A DNA stretch of 64,000 bases from positions 832,501 through 896,500 of the forward strand of contig NZ_JAQGPL010000001.1 of NCBI RefSeq assembly GCF_028826105.1, written 5' to 3'. Below are positions 19,867 through 28,367 of this stretch, one piece after another. Position 1 is the stretch's first letter. Each line of letters starts with the position of its first letter. A program made the position numbers and the translations under genes. This DNA is from Paenibacillus humicola. Lineage in GTDB: Bacteria; Bacillota; Bacilli; Paenibacillales; Paenibacillaceae. The notes beneath the pieces are model-generated. The model was given only the letters and a program-made list of their open reading frames with translations. It ran no database searches and had not been told where the DNA came from.

Positions 19867-19920
19867 AGAGTTCAAGACGCGGCCGTGCGCGAAACGAAAG
19901 GACAAGGCGGTGAACGAAAA

Positions 19921-20097
19921 ATGCCGGATGATCGCAAGCCTGCAGACGAGCGTCTGGAGCGGGCGCTGCAGGAAATCGAAACGCTGCGGGCGGAGAAGGA
20001 GCGGCTGGAGCGCGAGAATGCGAGGCTGCGCGGACTGCTTCGGACCAGGCGGCCGGAGACGATGTCCACGAAGCTGTACGATGCGCTCCGGGAGTAG
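19921..20097 (+). CDS. Small coiled-coil protein
   Basis: 58 residues, strongly charged, with heptad-like LERALQEIETLRAEKERLE followed by ENARLRGLL and an Arg-rich turn. Predicted as one short coiled coil. A weak AAGGCGGTG lies about 10 nt before the ATG. I do not recognise the family; the shape suggests a small dimerising adaptor. Confidence 0.5.
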   Translation: MPDDRKPADERLERALQEIETLRAEKERLERENARLRGLLRTRRPETMSTKLYDALRE

Positions 20098-20200
20098 CGG
20101 CAGCCGGATGCCGCATCCGGGAGACCGGCGGCAATTCGGCTCTGGCAAGACGTCCGAAAAAACGCTACAATACGAGTAGTACACATTGCGGGGTGATCTT

Positions 20201-20413
20201 ATGTCAGACGAACAAAAGGCTCCGGCTTCGGAGGAGAAGCAGGAAACGAAGAAAATTTCTCTGGCGGAAGCGGTCAAGCAGAAGCTTGCCCAGAAGAAGC
20301 AGGCGCAGGCGGAGGGCAAACAGCAAAAGTTCAGCCCGGGCGGCAACCAGCAGACGCTGAAAAGCCAGAATACGAAGAAGGTCAACAACCAGCGTAAAAA
20401 GATGGGCGTTTAA
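20201..20413 (+). CDS. Small Lys/Gln-rich hypothetical protein
   Basis: 70 residues, hydrophilic (many K, Q, E), starting MSDEQKAPASEEKQE and ending in a basic tail (NTKKVNNQRKKMGV). GGGGTGATC precedes the ATG, a TACAAT -10-like element is at 20166-20171, and a strong terminator follows, so it is a self-contained transcription unit. No family recognised; likely disordered. Confidence 0.6.
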   Translation: MSDEQKAPASEEKQETKKISLAEAVKQKLAQKKQAQAEGKQQKFSPGGNQQTLKSQNTKKVNNQRKKMGV

Positions 20414-20420
20414 CGAACGA

Positions 20421-20456
20421 AACCGGGGATGCGGCGCTAGCCGCCCCCGGTTCTTT
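20421..20456 (+). terminator. Terminator after the Lys/Gln-rich gene
   Basis: AACCGGGG (20421-20428) pairs with CCCCGGTT (20445-20452), with an inner GCGGC/GCCGC pairing, then CTTTT. Confidence 0.85.
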
Positions 20457-20977
20457 TATGTGCAGGGCTGGGAAGATTGAACGCAGTGCCGGAAAATGCC
20501 GGGAACGAGCTCCCGCTGTGGAGCGTTGGCTCGACCGTGCGCGGGTATAGGGACGGGTACGCGGGCGTACGCATTTCCAGGAGCGGCCGCCGCTTCGAAA
20601 TGCGGGATGCCGGGGTCTGGAATTTACAGAATGAGGAAGGCCGGCTGTGCGGGCAGGCTGCGGCGTTTACACGTTACAGGTACGTGCAGGCGAGGCGGCT
20701 TGCCTCTTTTTATTTGCAAAATCATATGGTTCGCGCCGGGAATATCGTTTATACTAAACATAAATCCCATAATCAGGAAGGGGGAAGCTCGTGAACGACC
20801 GGTGCTGCGGAAACATTCAGCACGAGAGGTAGGGACCTAAAAAGGCGGTTCGCATGGACCGACAAGCCGTCCATGCCAATTGGAACGTCCGGAATCGGAA
20901 GCGGTTTCCGCTGCAGGCGCGGCAATGCCGCCGGGGAGCGGAGGGAGGCAGGGCGCCCTTCAAGGCCGGCTCGTCCG
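20457..20977. other. 521-bp stretch without a convincing gene
   Basis: Open frames here lack plausible starts. A TATACT -10-like element near 20752 precedes a 13-codon GTG ORF with a strong GGAAGGGGG site around 20791, too short to call. A hairpin at 20852-20876 (GCATGGAC/GTCCATGC), with a T run on the reverse strand, may terminate the XRE gene. Confidence 0.5.
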
Positions 20978-21304
20978 TCAATCGTTTTTGCTGCCGGAGA
21001 TCCATTTGCGATACATCGTGAGGCTTTCTTTTAAATAATTGGACTCGTTCTCCGTGAGCTCTTCCTTGAAGAGACCGGCTCCTGAACGGTCTTTGGAGGC
21101 AGGGTAGACCGGCTCGCGCCCGACGAGCCCGTCGATCGTCACCTCGAACAAATCCGCAATGCGGATCAGCGTTCGGAGATCGGGTTCGTTGATATTGTTC
21201 TCGTATTGGGAAATCGTCGATTTCGCCGTTTTTAAATAAGAAGCGAGCTGTTCCTGCGTCATGCCGCGCAGCTTGCGCAGCTCGCGAAGTCGTTTGCCGA
21301 TCAT
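20978..21304 (-). CDS. XRE-family transcriptional regulator
   Basis: 108 residues. Cro/CI-type helix-turn-helix at about 5-60 (IGKRLRELRKLRGMTQEQLA, then KTAKSTISQYENNINEP). The C-terminal 45 residues are charged and unassigned. ATG 21304 follows GAGG by 5 nt and gives the standard N-terminus; the longer upstream frame does not look coding. Divergent from the MmcQ-like gene. Confidence 0.88.
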   Translation of the reverse strand: MIGKRLRELRKLRGMTQEQLASYLKTAKSTISQYENNINEPDLRTLIRIADLFEVTIDGLVGREPVYPASKDRSGAGLFKEELTENESNYLKESLTMYRKWISGSKND

Positions 21305-21512
21305 GTGAACCTCAACTCTTCCGAAAGTGGATGTCGCTGCTATTAAATTGTACACGGATGGCGCGTAAACGCGGCTATTTGCCGGATGAAGTTCATGATA
21401 CATGTAATTATGGGTTGAATTTTCCAAATTTAGACGGTAAAATATGAGAAAAGTTCATTATTCGTGAATGGTAATATGAGGAGGAGATTGTAATGGAAGG
21501 GAGAGCGCCCGG

Positions 21513-22052
21513 GTGTATGTGACCCAGGATATGAATCCGCTGCTCATGGCGGCCATCGGATTGTTCTGTCTGCTGATCTTGACCTTCATGCAGATCAGGT
21601 ACCGAAAATCGATCCAGGCGATTCAGCATTGGGTCGGGGAGTCGAAGGAGCCGAAGGTTTGGGAGAAGGACGATGACGCCGATGCGGAAAGGGGGAGACG
21701 GCGGATGATGGAAATGCTGGCCGAATACTGCTTGTCCAAGCCGGGTGCCAAAGAGGACCATCCGTTCGGATCCGAGCCGCTCGTCGCCAAGGTCGGCGGC
21801 AAAATATTCGCGCTGATCACGGGCTCCAGCCTCTCGCTGAAATGCGATCCGGTGATCGCGGAAAATTTGCGGGAGCAGTACGCGGCGGTTACGCCCGGCT
21901 ATCACTTGAACAAAAAGCATTGGAACACGGTCCGGGTCGACGGCTCGATCCCGGAGCATGAGCTGACGGATATGATCGACCATTCCTACGAGCTGGTGCT
22001 GAAACGAATTCCGAAGTCGGAGCGCGTCAGCATCACGTCACATTCCTCCTGA
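21513..22052 (+). CDS. Membrane-anchored MmcQ/YjbR-like protein
   Basis: 179 residues. N-terminal hydrophobic helix (about 8-25) followed by an MmcQ/YjbR-type domain (CLSKPGAKEDHPFGSEPLVAKV, then CDPVIAENLREQY, PGYHLNKKHWNTVRVDG). The family has a CyaY-like or DNA-binding fold with no settled role; a membrane anchor on it is uncommon. GTG 21513 is 9 nt after GGGAG. A separate 9-codon ORF (ATG 21493, strong GAGGAG site) overlaps the start in another frame, so coupling or a start-site error is possible. Confidence 0.75.
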   Translation: MYVTQDMNPLLMAAIGLFCLLILTFMQIRYRKSIQAIQHWVGESKEPKVWEKDDDADAERGRRRMMEMLAEYCLSKPGAKEDHPFGSEPLVAKVGGKIFALITGSSLSLKCDPVIAENLREQYAAVTPGYHLNKKHWNTVRVDGSIPEHELTDMIDHSYELVLKRIPKSERVSITSHSS

Positions 22053-22057
22053 CTTTG

Positions 22058-22092
22058 ACGGGCGCCTGCCGCAATCCGCGGCATGCGCCCGT
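22058..22092. terminator. Bidirectional terminator between convergent genes
   Basis: ACGGGCG (22058-22064) pairs with the GCGCCCGT arm ending at 22092, with inner GCCGC/GCGGC pairing, then TTTGCCTTT on the forward strand. It serves the MmcQ-like gene and possibly the convergent lipase gene. Confidence 0.65.
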
Positions 22093-22099
22093 TTGCCTT

Positions 22100-22867
22100 T
22101 CAGCCCGCGCCGACCGGGCACAAACCCGGCGGATCTTGGCAAATGAAGGCGGCGAAGCCGGGATCCTCTTTGGCCAAATCGGCGAAATAGCTGCTGAGCA
22201 CGTGATTGCCGCCGATCGAGCCCATGCGGAAGCTTCGCTTTACCTCTCCTTTGACGTGCAGATAATAGTAGGTTTTATCGGTTTTCGGCGAGCGGTAGAC
22301 GAGGGGCGGAAGGTACGGGACGACATCGAATTCGTTCTGTACCCGGTATGTCGCTTTGACGGCCTTGTTGTAGGTGCGGACGAATGCCGGATCGCCGACG
22401 CGAGGAGCGCCGAACGTATACACGTAGGGCGTCTGCCGGCGGTTCGAGGCAATGTCGAGCGCGGCCAGGACCGCCAGCGCCCCTCCAAGACTGTGCCCGG
22501 TGACAAAAAGAGGCTTGCGTTCCGGGAGCCGGTCGAGCAGCCCGAAGATTTGGCTGCGGGCCGACAGGTACAGCTCGGTGAAGCCCTGATGCGTCCTGCC
22601 TCCGTTCCGGACGATGCTCAGCGGAATTTGGCGAGCGATAAAATCGGTGACCCAGTCCACGGCCGAGCGGGTCCCTCGAAAGGCCAAAATCGCCGCATCG
22701 TCGGATTCGAGAACGAAACCGAACGGCTGCAGCGCGATTTCGAAAGCGCCCGCTTCGAACGAGCCGATCGGGCGGTAACCGGCAGGCACCAAATAGAGGC
22801 CGTCCGGATTGTCGGATTGTACATAGGCTTGCCCGCATACCGCGGCCAAATAGATTGCCGTTCGCAT
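22100..22867 (-). CDS. Class 3 lipase family protein
   Basis: 255 residues, alpha/beta-hydrolase of the lipase-3 family. Nucleophile elbow GHSLGG with Ser126, oxyanion region FRGTRSAVDW, catalytic Asp in NEFDVVPY and His in GGNHVLS. No signal peptide from this start, so probably cytoplasmic, acting on a lipid or other ester. ATG 22867 (or GTG 22873) is chosen by the family N-terminus; the ribosome site is weak, and the frame extends upstream to 22987. Confidence 0.85.
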   Translation of the reverse strand: MRTAIYLAAVCGQAYVQSDNPDGLYLVPAGYRPIGSFEAGAFEIALQPFGFVLESDDAAILAFRGTRSAVDWVTDFIARQIPLSIVRNGGRTHQGFTELYLSARSQIFGLLDRLPERKPLFVTGHSLGGALAVLAALDIASNRRQTPYVYTFGAPRVGDPAFVRTYNKAVKATYRVQNEFDVVPYLPPLVYRSPKTDKTYYYLHVKGEVKRSFRMGSIGGNHVLSSYFADLAKEDPGFAAFICQDPPGLCPVGAG

Positions 22868-23109
22868 ATCCACTGCCCATCGCCCGCTTTCCTTCGCGCA
22901 TTCGTACTTCTTATCAGCAGTGTATGCGGGCTGCCGCGGAATGGGTGCGGGCGTATGCCCAAACCGGCGCATCTTCCCCGAACGCATGGCCGCCGGCGAT
23001 TCAACCGTTCAGGCGCAGGGTAACAAATTACATGCGAAGGTCGGTTGAACGCACGACTCCGGCGCCGTGAGGCAGCCGGAACCAATATTGCGACGGGAAG
23101 GTGGAAGCC

Positions 23110-23673
23110 ATGCTTGACATTGCGATGCTGCTGATCGGGATTTCGGTTGCGGTTCTGACCGTGTTCGCCATATTGATGCTGCGGAAGGCGCAGGCCTCGT
23201 TCAATGCCGCGAGCCTTGCGCTGCGGGAGGTCCGGGATGCCGTCCATATTTGGAAGGACGATATTGAAGGGCTTGTCCGCAGCGCCCGGAAGCTGACCGA
23301 CCAGGTGCAGGGACAGCTCGCCGCCGCCGAGCCGGCAATCGAAACGGTGCGGGAAACCGGCGAGGCGCTGCACGAGCTGGCCGCCGCAGCCCGGGGGATC
23401 TCGTCCGTCTGGTCGGCGAAGCTGCAGCGCAAAGCGAGGACTGCGGCGGAGAAGGAAGCCGCGGCCCGGCGTACGGCGGAGATGACGTCCGCAGCGGCGG
23501 CACCGGGAACGGCAGCGGCGAGATTGGAAGCCGCGGCTGCCGCCGAGCGGCCGGCGTATCCCGGTCCGGGGACGGAATCGGAAGCGTCCCCGGAGCAAGC
23601 CGCCCTTCCCGCCTGGCTGGTCTGGGCGGAGACCGGTCTGCATGCCGCCAAATGGCTGGCTCGGCGAAGGTAG
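23110..23673 (+). CDS. DUF948 membrane-anchored coiled-coil protein
   Basis: 187 residues: one N-terminal membrane helix (MLDIAMLLIGISVAVLTVFA), then a helical region typical of DUF948/YtxG-like proteins, then an Ala-rich tail. In Bacillus such proteins belong to the general-stress group; here the gene sits directly upstream of the RsbP/RsbY-like phosphatase, which fits. ATG 23110 follows AAGGTGG. Confidence 0.75.
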   Translation: MLDIAMLLIGISVAVLTVFAILMLRKAQASFNAASLALREVRDAVHIWKDDIEGLVRSARKLTDQVQGQLAAAEPAIETVRETGEALHELAAAARGISSVWSAKLQRKARTAAEKEAAARRTAEMTSAAAAPGTAAARLEAAAAAERPAYPGPGTESEASPEQAALPAWLVWAETGLHAAKWLARRR

Positions 23674-23759
23674 CGGCGAACCGCGGGAGCGGGTACAATG
23701 AAGGGAATCCGGCGTTTGGATTGCCGCAGCCGGGAAACGAAGGATTTGGGAGATGGACG

Positions 23760-24917
23760 ATGAGCATTGTAATCGTGGACGACAATCCGATGAATATAAC
23801 GGTCGTGCAGGAAATATTGAAACGGGCGGGGTACAAGAAGATGAGCCCGGCGTCATCGGGATCGGAGCTGTTCAGACTGCTCGGTCTGACCCCGTTCGGC
23901 GATGAGCCGGAGAAACCGGATTTAAGCCGGCCGGACGTCGATTTGATTCTGATGGACATGATGATGCCGGGAATCGACGGCATTTCGGCGTGCCGCGCGA
24001 TCCAGCGGTCGGAACGGCTGCGCGACATTCCGATTATTATGGTGACGGCCATCGGCGACTCGAATAAGCTGGCCGAATCGCTCGACGCCGGAGCGATCGA
24101 TTACGTCACGAAGCCGATCAACCGGATTGAGCTGCTTGCCCGAATCCGGGTTGCGCTGCGGCTGAAGGAGCAGATGGACCTGCACAAAGACCGGGACCGC
24201 AGGGTAAAAGAAGAGCTGCAGCTCGCGCGGGAGGTGCAGCTCGCGGCGCTTCCGCAGCCCGTCGAGGAAGAAGGCATTTCGATCCAGGCGATCTTCCGGC
24301 CTTCGGAGGAGCTGTCGGGCGATTTATACGCCTGGAACCGGATTGACGATCACCGGTACGGCGTCGCCGTCATCGATGCGATGGGACACGGCATCTCCTC
24401 GTCGCTCGTCTGCATGTTCATCGCTTCGGTGCTGAAGGACGCGATGGTCAAAATCGTCGAGCCGCGGCGGCTTATCCGCGAACTGAACCGCCGCGCGCTG
24501 CAGCTGCATTTTGCCGATCAGCTGATCCAGTATTATTTTACCGCGCTGTACATGGTTGTCGATCTGAAAAACGGCACCGTCGAATATGTAAACGCCGGCC
24601 ACCCGCCGGGGATGCTGCTGCGCGGAGACGGCAGCGTCGAGTCCTTTGCCGGAGGCGGCGTCGCGATCGGCATGTTCGAGGAAGTGACGGTGGAGAAGCA
24701 TGCGCTGCAGCTCGCTTCCGGCGACCGGCTTATCCTTTTCACCGACGGCATGCTGGAGCTGGCTGCGCCGGCCGGAGAGGACCAGGTCGCGAAGCTTCAG
24801 GAAGCGCTGCGGACCCTAAGCGGGATGTCCTGTGAGCAGGTCGAGGAGAGGCTGTTCAAAGACGACAGCGAGTCGAGGCCCGACGACCGATGCATCGTCC
24901 TGGTAGATATCCGCTAG
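23760..24917 (+). CDS. Response regulator-PP2C phosphatase (RsbP/RsbY-like)
   Basis: 385 residues. N-terminal receiver domain with Asp9 in the acidic pocket, phospho-acceptor Asp66 (LILMDMMMPG), Thr96 and Lys118 (VTKPI), and an extra loop at 43-58. A coiled linker (REVQLAALPQP) leads to a SpoIIE-type PPM phosphatase domain (SGDLYAW, DAMGHGISSSLV, NAGHPPG, FTDGMLE). By analogy with Bacillus cereus RsbY it would dephosphorylate RsbV and activate sigma-B; rsbVW-sigB lies 2.3 kb downstream. No partner histidine kinase is visible in the window. ATG 23760 is 7 nt after GGGAG. Confidence 0.87.
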   Translation: MSIVIVDDNPMNITVVQEILKRAGYKKMSPASSGSELFRLLGLTPFGDEPEKPDLSRPDVDLILMDMMMPGIDGISACRAIQRSERLRDIPIIMVTAIGDSNKLAESLDAGAIDYVTKPINRIELLARIRVALRLKEQMDLHKDRDRRVKEELQLAREVQLAALPQPVEEEGISIQAIFRPSEELSGDLYAWNRIDDHRYGVAVIDAMGHGISSSLVCMFIASVLKDAMVKIVEPRRLIRELNRRALQLHFADQLIQYYFTALYMVVDLKNGTVEYVNAGHPPGMLLRGDGSVESFAGGGVAIGMFEEVTVEKHALQLASGDRLILFTDGMLELAAPAGEDQVAKLQEALRTLSGMSCEQVEERLFKDDSESRPDDRCIVLVDIR

Positions 24918-24945
24918 CCGGCTGCCGTTCCTCGGGGCAATAAAG

Positions 24946-24978
24946 AAGCCACAACCGGACTTTTGGTTGTGGCTTTTG
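24946..24978. terminator. Bidirectional terminator
   Basis: AAGCCACAACC (24946-24956) pairs perfectly with GGTTGTGGCTT (24965-24975), flanked by A-rich and T-rich tracts on both sides. It ends both the phosphatase gene and the convergent corA-like gene. Confidence 0.85.
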
Positions 24979-25011
24979 CTATGTGGTGCGAGAGTCTGCC
25001 TCGCATGCGAT

Positions 25012-26238
25012 TCAGGCTTTGCGGCTGCTGCGGCTTGGCAGCGGGTCGTCCGGGGCCGGGGCCCGCTGCGGCGGCGGGGTCCGCTGGATCGCGGTGCTGC
25101 GGCTCGGCAGCGGCATATCTTCGCCAGGCGGGATCGATTCGGCAACTTCGCGCTGCGGTACGGGCGTAATGATTTCCTTCGGATGGCGGCCGTGAAGAAT
25201 GTCGCCCGTCCAGCCTTTGCGCCACAGCCACCAATAGATCGCCGCCATCGACAGGACGATGATGAACGCGATGACCGCAAACCCCCAAGGCTCGTCCGAC
25301 CAGGGAATGCGGTTGAAATTCATGCCCCAGATGCTTCCGATTACCGCGGCCGGCGTGAACAGGGCGGTGAAGATCGTGAGCGTCTTCATAATATCGTTGC
25401 CGCGGAAATCGGCGATTGCCTCGTCCATCGATAGCAGCGTATCGATTTCATGCGCGTAATGATCGAGCAGCTCCGAGATGCGCAGCAGCTTGAACTCCAT
25501 GCGTTTGAATTCCTCGCGCTCCGTCAGGGCGCTCATGAACGCTTCCTTGGCGGCACCGTGCAGCTCCCGGACCGGGATAAAGAGATGGTTCCAGTGCAGC
25601 AAATCGTACCGCCGCTCGAAAATGACGTTCATGAGGCCGGTCCGGTTGCCGCGGCGCATCTGCTCTTCCAGCCCGCCCAGGCTGATCTCGAACGCGTCCA
25701 GCCCTTGATGGAACGTCTCGAGGATGAGGCTGACGATGACAAAAAAACCTTCGGGCGCCGTGTCGCACCGGACCAGCTTGTCGTCCCAAGGCTCCTGCTG
25801 CAGCCGGACCGACAAGCGCAAATCGCTATGAATCGTAAACAGCTTGCGGTCGGAGATCCAAAAATGCAAAGGCGAAATATCGCTGCGGTCCTCCGACACC
25901 TGGAACAGCAGCGTGCCCTGCAGGACGGGTTCGCCGCCCGGGAGCTCGGTCACCAAAATATGGTTATAGGAGCGGCCGGATGTTTCCTGCGGCCATCCGG
26001 CCAGCTCGGGGTGCTCCCGGACCAGCTCCCGCACCGCTTCTTTGGAAACGCCGGCTGTCAGCAGCGTGTCTTTTGCCGGACTGCCTTCGCTGCGGTTGCG
26101 TTCGCGTTCCGCCCCTTTCGTCTCGGAAAGGCGGCCGGAGGCGTTTCTTCGGCGGCTGAGTCCGGAAGTTTCAGGACGTTGTTCGTAAAGCGCATGCCAC
26201 TCCCATTCGGCGGGGAAGCGCAGCATCCGATGCATCAT
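25012..26238 (-). CDS. CorA-family divalent cation transporter
   Basis: 408 residues. N-terminal soluble domain with long helices, two C-terminal membrane segments, and the signature GMNFNRIPW (GMN motif) at the end of TM1. Expected to carry Mg2+ or another divalent metal. The extra 70-residue N-terminal segment rich in R/S/E and a Pro/Arg-rich C-terminal tail of about 60 residues are longer than in typical CorA. GGAGG lies 12 nt before the ATG. Placed inside the general-stress block. Confidence 0.88.
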   Translation of the reverse strand: MMHRMLRFPAEWEWHALYEQRPETSGLSRRRNASGRLSETKGAERERNRSEGSPAKDTLLTAGVSKEAVRELVREHPELAGWPQETSGRSYNHILVTELPGGEPVLQGTLLFQVSEDRSDISPLHFWISDRKLFTIHSDLRLSVRLQQEPWDDKLVRCDTAPEGFFVIVSLILETFHQGLDAFEISLGGLEEQMRRGNRTGLMNVIFERRYDLLHWNHLFIPVRELHGAAKEAFMSALTEREEFKRMEFKLLRISELLDHYAHEIDTLLSMDEAIADFRGNDIMKTLTIFTALFTPAAVIGSIWGMNFNRIPWSDEPWGFAVIAFIIVLSMAAIYWWLWRKGWTGDILHGRHPKEIITPVPQREVAESIPPGEDMPLPSRSTAIQRTPPPQRAPAPDDPLPSRSSRKA

Positions 26239-26288
26239 GGGTTTACGAGTCCTCCTGCTTGTCCGTTCGTAGATTCCTTATTCATATT

Positions 26289-26317
26289 ATCATAACGCGA
26301 ACGCTCCCCGATCACAA
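26289..26317 (-). promoter_or_regulatory. Sigma-A promoter of the corA-like gene
   Basis: Reverse strand: TTGTGA (26317-26312), 17-bp spacer, TATGAT (26294-26289), 51 bp before the ATG. Confidence 0.65.
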
Positions 26318-26395
26318 CCGTCGGCAGACCCTATTCGGACGCGATCCGGGAAACGGCATCCGTACCCGAAGCGGCCGCCTGGCGGGAATACGAAT

Positions 26396-26441
26396 AAAAA
26401 AGCACGCCGTTCGGCCGGTATAGCCCGATCTTCGGCGTGCT
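26396..26441 (-). terminator. Terminator of the rsbV-rsbW-sigB operon
   Basis: Reverse strand: AGCACGCCG (26441-26433) pairs with CGGCGTGCT (26409-26401), then TTTTTT. Located 29 bp after sigB. Confidence 0.88.
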
Positions 26442-26469
26442 GTCGCTCTCACGGACACGGCATTCGGCG

Positions 26470-27255
26470 TCAACCGCCGCCGTCATGCTCGTCCGGTTCT
26501 TTTTTCACCAGGAGCTGCTTCAGCTTCTCGATCGCCCGGCGCTGAATGCGCGAGATGCTCATTTGAGAAACGCCGAGACGGCTCGCGATCGTCCGCTGCG
26601 GCAAGCCTTGCTGATAAACCATAACGAGCACCTGCCGCTCCTGAGGCTTCAGCTGGGCCATAGCGGCCTCGAGGTCCAGCTTTTTGTCCACCGCATCGTA
26701 GTCGTCGGCCGGCGAGCCGATCAAATCGCCGAGCGTCGTCGTGTTTTCCTCTTCGGAGATCGGCGTATCGAGCGACACATAATGGTACAGCTCGCGCCCG
26801 GCCAATATTTCCAGCGTTTCCTCCACGGAGAGCTCCATGTGGGCGGCAATTTCCTCCACCTTGGGCGACCGTTCAAGACGCACGGTTAAATCGTCGACCG
26901 CTTGCTGGACCGCGATCCCTTTCTCTTTGATCCGCCGCGGCACCTGGATGTACCAGGATTTATCCCGCAAATAGTTTTTCATATGGCCGATGATGCTCTT
27001 CATCGCAAACGGTTCGAATTGGACGCCGAGCGATACGTCAAACTGCCGGAAAAGACGAAGAAGCGCGATCTGGCCGACCTGTGCGAGATCTTCGTAAAGA
27101 TCGGGACGATTGCGCGATATTTTACCGGCCGCCATTCGTACCATCGGTACATAATGCTCGATCAGCATGGTCGCTTTTTCCTCGGTCGGGTCCTTCTGAT
27201 AGTCCAGAATCCACTCGGCCGCGGTAAAAGGCTGCTTGGCCGGCTGCATACTCAT
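26470..27255 (-). CDS. sigB: RNA polymerase sigma-B factor
   Basis: 261 residues, general-stress sigma factor. Region 2 (YEDLAQVGQIALLRLFRQFD, then FEPFAMKSIIGHMKNYLRD), region 3 (RIKEKGIAVQQAVDDL) and region 4 HTH (IASRLGVSQMSISRIQRRA). Overlaps rsbW by four bases (ATGA), so the two are translationally coupled, which keeps sigma and anti-sigma in balance. The operon order rsbV-rsbW-sigB makes sigma-B rather than sigma-F the right call; no spoIIA context. Confidence 0.93.
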   Translation of the reverse strand: MSMQPAKQPFTAAEWILDYQKDPTEEKATMLIEHYVPMVRMAAGKISRNRPDLYEDLAQVGQIALLRLFRQFDVSLGVQFEPFAMKSIIGHMKNYLRDKSWYIQVPRRIKEKGIAVQQAVDDLTVRLERSPKVEEIAAHMELSVEETLEILAGRELYHYVSLDTPISEEENTTTLGDLIGSPADDYDAVDKKLDLEAAMAQLKPQERQVLVMVYQQGLPQRTIASRLGVSQMSISRIQRRAIEKLKQLLVKKEPDEHDGGG

Positions 27256-27731
27256 GCTAACTCTCCGCTTTTTGCCAGCCGTTTGGTCAATACGACCTCC
27301 GTACCGTCTTCGCTCTTCACTTCAACCTGATCCATCAGCGCCTGCATCAGGTAGAGACCGAGCCCGCCGGCTTCGAGCTCATCGACGGTTTTGCCGTGGA
27401 GCGACTGCGCCTTGCGGGCGGCTTCGGCGGCGTCGAAGCTTCGTCCATCGTCCTTTACGATGATGGAAAGAGCGTCGGTCCGTTTCACGAAGCGGATTTC
27501 GATAAAGGGGGCGCTTTGCGGAGCCTGCACCGCTTCGCCTTGAAGCGGGTCGCCGTAGGCGTACAGGACCGCGTTGTTGCACGCTTCGGAAACGGCGACT
27601 TTCATATCTTCGATTTCTTCGTAGGAAAATCCGATTTTCACCGCCAGCCCGTACAGCGTCAGCCGGACGAGATCGATATATTCGGCCGATGCCGGAACCT
27701 GCAACGTAACCAGTTCTTCATTCACTTTCAT
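27252..27731 (-). CDS. rsbW: Anti-sigma-B serine kinase
   Basis: 159 residues, GHKL ATPase. N box EACNNAVLYAYGD, G1 box DDGRSF, G2 box AGGLGLYLMQALMDQV. Binds and inhibits sigma-B and phosphorylates RsbV. An insertion (QGEAVQAPQSAP) between the N box and the next strand is longer than in Bacillus. Between rsbV and sigB. Confidence 0.93.
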   Translation of the reverse strand: MKVNEELVTLQVPASAEYIDLVRLTLYGLAVKIGFSYEEIEDMKVAVSEACNNAVLYAYGDPLQGEAVQAPQSAPFIEIRFVKRTDALSIIVKDDGRSFDAAEAARKAQSLHGKTVDELEAGGLGLYLMQALMDQVEVKSEDGTEVVLTKRLAKSGELA

Positions 27732-27758
27732 TCGCTTTCCGTCCCTTTCTGATGGCGA

Positions 27759-28082
27759 TCAGGCATGCCCGAGCAAAAAAGGCGTGATGCCCGTCATATC
27801 GAACAGCTTGCGGATATTTGGGGGAATGGCTTCAACATTAAAGGGCGCGTTCATCGCATGGCGCGCTTTGAGAATCGATACGAGAATACCGATTCCGGTG
27901 CTGTCGACATAACGGAGCTCGCGCAAATTCAGCGTCAGCTCGCAGTTTTCAAGCTCGACAAGCGGGGTCATCGCGGCTCTCATCTGCGCAGCGGATTCCA
28001 GATCGAGTTCTCCGCCGATATAAACGATGCATTGTCCGTCCTTGTTCTCGGTTCGCAAATATAATTTATCCGTCTGCTTCAT
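27759..28082 (-). CDS. rsbV: Anti-anti-sigma factor
   Basis: 107 residues, STAS domain. Phosphorylatable Ser61 in VDSTGIG, the site used by RsbW and reversed by a PP2C phosphatase (candidate at 23760). First gene of the sigma-B operon; a sigma-B-like promoter lies 77 bp upstream. Confidence 0.93.
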   Translation of the reverse strand: MKQTDKLYLRTENKDGQCIVYIGGELDLESAAQMRAAMTPLVELENCELTLNLRELRYVDSTGIGILVSILKARHAMNAPFNVEAIPPNIRKLFDMTGITPFLLGHA

Positions 28083-28158
28083 AGAACCCTCTCCTACGGC
28101 GTTATAAAGTCCCGGCGGCCGCCGTGTCCGGCTTGCCGAGGCTCATATTAACTACTGT

Positions 28159-28184
28159 ATACCCGCCCTCCGGCGCTTCGAAAC
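28159..28184 (-). promoter_or_regulatory. Sigma-B-type promoter of rsbV-rsbW-sigB
   Basis: Reverse strand: GTTTCG (28184-28179), 14-bp spacer, GGGTAT (28164-28159), against the consensus GTTTAA and GGGTAT. This implies autoregulation of the operon. Confidence 0.75.
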
Positions 28185-28212
28185 ACGGCCGGGAGTGATT
28201 TCATTTTAACCG

Positions 28213-28237
28213 ATTGAAGCGGGGCGTGATAGGGTAT
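28213..28237 (+). promoter_or_regulatory. Sigma-B-type promoter of the divergent stress gene
   Basis: ATTGAA (28213-28218), 13-bp spacer, GGGTAT (28232-28237). It points away from the rsbV promoter, 131 bp before the general-stress gene. Confidence 0.6.
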
Positions 28238-28367
28238 ACCAAACGTAAACAAGCTTTATCCATAACAAAGATAAAGCAAGTTTGCGCGAGGTCGTCGGAA
28301 TGAGCCGGAAAGCGAAGCCGGCCATGCCGAAGACTGCGTAAACCCAATCTGCAAGGAGGAGATGGCG

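Noticed and set aside
20477..20840. Two overlapping open frames of about 105 and 114 codons
   Set aside because: They start at weak codons without ribosome sites, overlap each other in different frames and have no family-like features.
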